From assembly GCA_007132595.1 (NCBI GenBank), contig SLOH01000181.1, positions 1 through 8,567 of the forward strand: a stretch of DNA of 8,567 bases, in the 5' to 3' direction. Below, piece after piece: positions 6,440 to 8,567 of this stretch. The stretch comes from Waddliaceae bacterium. GTDB lineage: Bacteria; Chlamydiota; Chlamydiia; Chlamydiales; SLOH01. Each line of letters opens with the position of its first letter. Within the stretch, counting starts at the first letter, position 1. A model generated the notes under the pieces. The model saw nothing but the letters and a program-made list of their open reading frames with translations. It did not search any database and had not been told where the DNA came from. A program made the translations under genes and the position numbers.

Positions 6440-7680
6440 TGCGAATTTTTACAGAACATTGGCAACACAAACTGCTCGCGCTTTTTACAGCGCTTGTTCT
6501 CTGGATCTTTGTCAACCACTCGATCACAGAGACAAAAGCAATTCCAAACGTTCCGATTCGTGTCATCAATTTACCACAAGACAAAGCGATTTCAGGAATG
6601 CTTCCGGGAGGATATCTGAAAGACCGCATCGCCCTTACGCTCACCGGAAGAAAAGATGCTATTATGGACCTTGAGTCCTCAGACCTAGAAGTTCATATCG
6701 ACGCGCAGACCTCAGGATCAGACGACTGGGCGGTGACGATCGTTAAGAGCATGTTGGTCAGCCTCAATCCGGCTTTTGATCCTAAAAGACACATTACTCA
6801 CGTCAGGCATAATGAATTCATTTTAAAGCTCAGCGACCTTGTGGTGGATAAAGTGCCGATCCGCATTAAACACCCAATCGGGCACTCCCCCTCAGGATAC
6901 GAATTTTTAGATATTTGGCCCTACTCTCTTCAGCAAACCGTAAGCGGACCAAGAGAAGAAGTCGAACAACTCAAAATGAAGGGCGGACTCAAGCTATATC
7001 TGGATCTGAATTTAGTCAGTCAGGAGCAGCTTGATCAGTTGATTGCCAATCACACCGGCTCGCACGAAGACGAAGTAAATTATTTTGTGCCCGATAAATA
7101 TAAACGCGTCATGATCCCTTTTGAAAACTCCCGTATGCAAAAAATCAATGACCCAAATGCCAAAGATCTTCGAATTACTTTCCTTAGAAAAAAAATCCAC
7201 CGCATCGGCAAACCGATTCCCGTCCAAGTCTTCTACCCGATGAAGACAAGCCACATCCTCAATCCAAACAAATACCCTCTTAAGGAAGGTGAGGCAATTA
7301 CAATCCATAATGGAATCCCTTATCTTAAGGTCCCATTATATACAAAGAATGTGAGCCGCATCTTTTTAGACGTCGTACTCGAGCACCTGCAACTTGTCGT
7401 TATCGCAAGCCCAACAGACGAGAAGAATTCTCTTCCATGGAGTTTAGAGGTCATCAACCCACAGCAACTTGAGGAGAGATATGTTGCACTGTCACTTGAA
7501 GACCCCTTAGCTGATCCAGATGATCGAGAGTCTGCACCATTTAAACATGGGGAGCACTTGCGTAAAAGATTTCGTGAATACCTATTTCGCCTAAAACTCT
7601 TCACATCTCCGAATAAGCCCCTTGAGCTTAAGGCCTCTCTTGAAGAAGACTCCATTGAAGTTGAGCTTAATAAAAGGTAA
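6427..7680 (+). CDS. ybbR: YbbR/CdaR-type diadenylate cyclase regulator
   Basis: The membrane-anchored, extracytoplasmic partner of CdaA; in Firmicutes the homologue CdaR modulates cyclase activity. It has 417 residues. The N-terminus HWQHKLLALFTALVLWIFVN (11-30) is the family hallmark, a single membrane helix, with the rest outside the cytoplasm. YbbR-like beta domains can be traced near 37-97 (IPNVPIRV, then LTLTG) and 139-200 (VVDKVPIRI, then TVSGPREEV). A third, more diverged domain near 252-325 contains KPIPVQV. The last 60 or so residues hold an acidic patch followed by a basic helix-like stretch (HLRKRFREYLFRLKLF). The ATG at 6427 overlaps the cdaA stop by 13 bases with GAAAG just upstream, arguing for coupled translation and a fixed partner ratio. 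Firmicute CdaR usually has four YbbR domains, so this is a shorter version. Confidence 0.9.
   Translation: MDGLVRIFTEHWQHKLLALFTALVLWIFVNHSITETKAIPNVPIRVINLPQDKAISGMLPGGYLKDRIALTLTGRKDAIMDLESSDLEVHIDAQTSGSDDWAVTIVKSMLVSLNPAFDPKRHITHVRHNEFILKLSDLVVDKVPIRIKHPIGHSPSGYEFLDIWPYSLQQTVSGPREEVEQLKMKGGLKLYLDLNLVSQEQLDQLIANHTGSHEDEVNYFVPDKYKRVMIPFENSRMQKINDPNAKDLRITFLRKKIHRIGKPIPVQVFYPMKTSHILNPNKYPLKEGEAITIHNGIPYLKVPLYTKNVSRIFLDVVLEHLQLVVIASPTDEKNSLPWSLEVINPQQLEERYVALSLEDPLADPDDRESAPFKHGEHLRKRFREYLFRLKLFTSPNKPLELKASLEEDSIEVELNKR
7672..7677 (+). promoter_or_regulatory. Ribosome binding site for rsmE, overlapping the ybbR end
   Basis: AAAAGG lies 10 bases before the ATG at 7688 and ends at the ybbR stop codon. 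It supports 7688 over the in-frame upstream start at 7622, which would lie deep inside ybbR. Confidence 0.55.
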
Positions 7681-7687
7681 GTCATTA

Positions 7688-8383
7688 ATGCCTGAAAATC
7701 GCTACTTTACCCACCAGCCCCTTGTCACTACACAAAACGTCTCTCTTGAGAACAGCGAGCACCGGCATATATTTAAAGTGATGCGGGGTGCAGTCGATGA
7801 TACAGTTGAACTTGTAAACGGAAAGGGGCAACTTGCACAAGCAGTCATTACAACGATTGATAAAACGAATGTCGATTTAGAAATTGTAAGTGTCGACTCC
7901 TTTACTCCCCCTCCGCCGCTTATCTTAGCGGCAGCGCTCCCAAGACTCAACCGCCTGGATTTTATACTCGAAAAAGGGACTGAACTCGGGATGACATCCC
8001 TCTGGCTTTTCCCTGGAGAAAGAAGTGAAAAGAAAACAGTTTCAGAAAACCAGCTCAAAAGATTTCACTCGATCTTAGTTTCCGCCATGAAACAGTCGGG
8101 GACTCTTTTCCTTCCAGAAATTGAGATTAAACCCCCAATAAAAAAATGGAGCGCACTCCCCTCTAACGCATGCTTTGGAAGCCTTGACCCCGATGCCTCC
8201 CCTCTGATCCATGAACCCAGTGCCTCTTTAGTTGTTATTGGTCCGGAAAGCGGATTGACGCGGAAGGAAGAAAGTCGACTCATCACACTTGGGGCAAAGG
8301 CAGTCAAACTGCATAGTCACATCCTCAGGACAGACACCGCCGCCATTTGCGCTCTTAGTTTAATGTCGCAAAATTATCAGTGA
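7688..8383 (+). CDS. rsmE: 16S rRNA m3U1498 methyltransferase, SPOUT family
   Basis: Methylates N3 of U1498 in the decoding region of 16S rRNA using S-adenosylmethionine. The product has 231 residues, slightly below the usual 240-250. An N-terminal PUA-like beta domain covers about 1-70 (MPENRYF, EHRHIFKVMR, VELVNGKG). The SPOUT knot domain follows: ALPRLNRLDFILEKGTELGM at 83-102, SAMKQSG at 132-138, VIGPESGLTRKEE at 183-195 and LHSHILRTDTAA at 208-219. The family normally reads GPEGG and LGxRILRTETA at the last two sites, so several cofactor-loop residues differ, although ILRTxTA is kept. The gene follows ybbR after 7 bases and is probably the last gene of the unit, because the next gene converges on it. 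The ATG at 7688 is chosen by its ribosome site and family alignment. Confidence 0.92.
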   Translation: MPENRYFTHQPLVTTQNVSLENSEHRHIFKVMRGAVDDTVELVNGKGQLAQAVITTIDKTNVDLEIVSVDSFTPPPPLILAAALPRLNRLDFILEKGTELGMTSLWLFPGERSEKKTVSENQLKRFHSILVSAMKQSGTLFLPEIEIKPPIKKWSALPSNACFGSLDPDASPLIHEPSASLVVIGPESGLTRKEESRLITLGAKAVKLHSHILRTDTAAICALSLMSQNYQ

Positions 8384-8400
8384 GATCGCACGGTTTCAAA

Positions 8401-8420
8401 AACTCTTCTTACGAAGGGTT
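8401..8420 (-). terminator. Weak hairpin between convergent genes, possible terminator
   Basis: AACTCTTC-TTAC-GAAGGGTT forms an 8-pair stem with one G-U pair on the plus strand. Read from the minus strand, the same element has one C-A mismatch, a GTAA tetraloop containing the stop codon of the minus-strand gene, and then a short T-run. Neither strand gives a classical strong terminator. It is placed where one would be expected, in a convergent pair separated by 25 bases. Confidence 0.3.
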
Positions 8421-8567
8421 AATTGTGACACCCTTGTAAACCAACGCTTTTTCAGGATCAATTGTCACAAGCTGACCCTCTTTTAAAATGCGAAAGGCCG
8501 CATCGGCGCGAACAATCACCGGCTTTGATAACTCTTTTGAAAGATTAAGGAGAAAAGATTCAGAAAA
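8409..8567 (-). CDS. C-terminal end of a protein with a PEP-utilising mobile-domain-like tail, possibly pyruvate kinase
   Basis: The minus-strand frame is open from the right edge to TAA at 8411-8409, giving the last 52 residues of a longer protein. Seen: LSKELSKPVIVRADAAF at 9-25, RILKEGQLVTIDPEKALVYK at 26-45, then a short tail GVTINPS. The order small-residue helix, PVIV, a second helix ending ILKxGQ, VTxD and VYKG matches the PEP-utilising enzyme 'mobile' swivelling domain. In PEP synthase, PpdK and PtsI this domain is followed by a large barrel. Here it ends the protein, as in pyruvate kinases with an extra C-terminal domain and in rifampin phosphotransferases. Pyruvate kinase is the more likely of these but cannot be confirmed, because the catalytic part is outside the window. 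The residue aligned with the phospho-accepting His appears to be Phe. The gene converges on rsmE. Confidence 0.6.
   Translation of the reverse strand, partial: FSESFLLNLSKELSKPVIVRADAAFRILKEGQLVTIDPEKALVYKGVTINPS

Noticed and set aside
7320..8058. Two antisense frames of about 120 codons opposite ybbR and rsmE
   Set aside because: Serine/arginine/threonine-rich translations typical of the complementary strand of real genes; no family match.
1..8567. CRISPR array, insertion sequence, phage or defence cassette
   Set aside because: No spaced direct repeats, transposase or integrase frames, or terminal inverted repeats were found; genes are housekeeping-like and evenly packed.

Overview
The window is an ordinary-looking bacterial chromosomal segment, densely packed and mostly co-directional. 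Eight genes lie on the plus strand, and the tail of one convergent minus-strand gene enters at the right edge. Genes overlap by 4 to 26 bases or are separated by at most about 116 bases. No rRNA, tRNA, CRISPR array, insertion sequence or integration scar is visible. Moderate-to-low G+C, a diderm-style secreted MscS protein, a cdaA-ybbR pair and a compact folate gene set fit an environmental (Parachlamydia-like) member of the Chlamydiota. This taxonomic call is inference from gene character and is not proven by any marker gene here.

Left block (1-1572): the C-terminal half of a PHP-family phosphoesterase, most like the RNase AM / 3',5'-nucleoside bisphosphate phosphatase group, overlaps a short folC (folylpolyglutamate/dihydrofolate synthase) by 8 bases.

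Membrane block (1573-4859): a 73-base gap holds a perfect TATAAT box and a good ribosome binding site. It is followed by a 719-residue MscS-type mechanosensitive channel with a signal peptide and about 400 residues of helical, coiled-coil-rich extracytoplasmic sequence. This is coupled through an ATGA overlap to a DUF1003 two-helix membrane protein with an N-terminal CxxC zinc-ribbon-like element. A 116-base gap with a possible extended -10 promoter leads to a 79-residue two-helix membrane protein of unknown function.

Right block (4852-8383): folP (dihydropteroate synthase), cdaA (diadenylate cyclase), ybbR (cyclase regulator) and rsmE (16S rRNA m3U1498 methyltransferase). The first three overlap one another and rsmE follows after 7 bases, so this looks like one transcription unit, probably starting at the small membrane protein. 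Folate synthesis, c-di-AMP signalling and ribosome modification would then be co-expressed. c-di-AMP controls osmotic and potassium balance in many bacteria, so the upstream MscS channel is a plausible but unproven functional relative.

Right edge (8409-8567, minus): the last 52 residues of a protein ending in a PEP-utilising 'mobile domain'-like fold. The best guess is pyruvate kinase with an extra C-terminal domain. It converges on rsmE with a 25-base gap and a small hairpin over its stop codon.

The most interesting points are the long-armed MscS channel coupled to a CxxC-DUF1003 protein, the overlap of folP with the c-di-AMP module, and several family-motif deviations (FolC, RsmE, CdaA and the right-edge domain). 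Nothing here is clearly a new defence or mobile system.
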